Shown in pieces: positions 6,217-6,330 of a DNA stretch of 6,330 bases. The stretch covers positions 1 to 6,330 of the forward strand of contig CADCQU010000177.1 of the NCBI GenBank assembly GCA_902803635.1, written 5' to 3'. The position numbers and the translations under genes are program-made. The notes beneath the pieces were generated by a model. That model worked only from the letters and a program-made list of their open reading frames with translations. It did not search any database and was not told the origin of the DNA. The DNA comes from an uncultured Lachnospiraceae bacterium (lineage in GTDB: Bacteria; Bacillota; Clostridia; Lachnospirales; Lachnospiraceae). The stretch's first letter is position 1. Each line of letters starts with the position of its first letter.

Positions 6217-6230
6217 CCATAAAGATTTTT
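6203..6230. repeat. Two 11-bp direct repeats overlapping the ilvD -35 region
   Basis: TAAAGATTTTT occurs exactly at 6203-6213 and 6220-6230 with a 17-bp period. One copy overlaps the -35 hexamer and spacer, and the other lies just upstream. This placement suits a repressor or activator operator, or simply UP-element-like AT-rich DNA; no regulator family is recognised from the sequence. Confidence 0.5.
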
Positions 6231-6244
6231 TAAATATAAAAAAT

Positions 6245-6299
6245 AGGGGCTGTGAAAAAATGAGATTGTAAAAATCTCAGGCTTTCACAGCCTCTTTTT
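6245..6299. terminator. Probable bidirectional intrinsic terminator upstream of ilvD
   Basis: GGCTGTGAAA (6248-6257) pairs perfectly with TTTCACAGCC (6283-6292), extendable to 6245 and 6295 through a G-U pair. An inner stem TGAGATT/AATCTCA (6261-6267 with 6273-6279) has loop GTAAA. On the plus strand the stem is followed by TCTTTTTC; on the minus strand it is followed by CCCTATTTTTTATATTT. Both strands therefore have the stem plus T-run form. It separates the cluster from genes beyond 6330, which could end here from either side. Confidence 0.8.
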
Positions 6300-6330
6300 C
6301 TATACGCCTATTTCTATGTATTTTTTGATA

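Noticed and set aside
6121..6259. Replication origin
   Set aside because: Only two good DnaA boxes and one weak one are present, with no dnaA, dnaN, parA or gidA nearby; kept only as a DnaA-box pair.
6044..6330. T-box riboswitch for branched-chain amino acids
   Set aside because: No TGGTACCGCG-like antiterminator motif is seen, and the only terminator-like stem lies upstream of the predicted promoter rather than in the leader.

Overview
The window carries one leftward (minus-strand) gene cluster of a GC-rich Firmicutes-type bacterium. In transcription order from the right it holds ilvD (dihydroxyacid dehydratase), ilvB (acetolactate synthase catalytic subunit), serA (short ACT-type phosphoglycerate dehydrogenase), a MscS-family mechanosensitive channel, and the first 72 codons of an Mrp/NBP35-type iron-sulfur cluster carrier ATPase that runs off the left edge. 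Strong AGGAGG-like ribosome binding sites, a sigma-A-like promoter, the short SerA architecture and GC-rich palindromic repeats with CCCCTCTC ends suggest a member of the Negativicutes (Selenomonas/Mitsuokella/Acidaminococcus-like). That placement is inference from general impression, not from a search.

Layout from right to left: 6245-6299 is a large stem-loop with T-runs on both sides, a likely bidirectional terminator that isolates the cluster from whatever lies beyond 6330. Next comes a good promoter (-35 TTGAAA, 17-bp spacer, -10 TACTAT; 6188-6216) overlapped by two 11-bp direct repeats. The transcribed leader of about 135 nt contains an inverted pair of DnaA-box-like 9-mers followed by an AT-rich tract, then an 8-bp inverted repeat CATTTGCC/GGCAAATG just before the ilvD ribosome binding site. 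ilvD and ilvB are 22 nt apart, ilvB and serA 67 nt, serA and mscS 40 nt, with no terminator visible between them, so they are probably one operon. Between mscS and mrp (217-391) lies a cluster of palindromic GC-rich repeats, whose last unit also encodes the end of the MscS protein.

IlvB and IlvD catalyse the first and third steps of the common branched-chain amino acid pathway; SerA opens serine synthesis from 3-phosphoglycerate. The cluster therefore couples amino acid synthesis from central carbon intermediates. The ACT regulatory subunit of acetolactate synthase (ilvN), ilvC and a T-box leader are all absent from the window. The channel and the Fe-S carrier are probably bystanders, although IlvD is itself an Fe-S enzyme.

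The most unusual signals are non-coding. The 6-mer CATTTG/CAAATG (often GGCAAATGC) occurs 16 times in 6.3 kb, in both orientations and in all reading frames. The repeat cluster has been captured as the C-terminus of MscS. A DnaA-box pair lies in the ilvD leader. I see no defence system, CRISPR array, RNA gene, transposase or phage gene.
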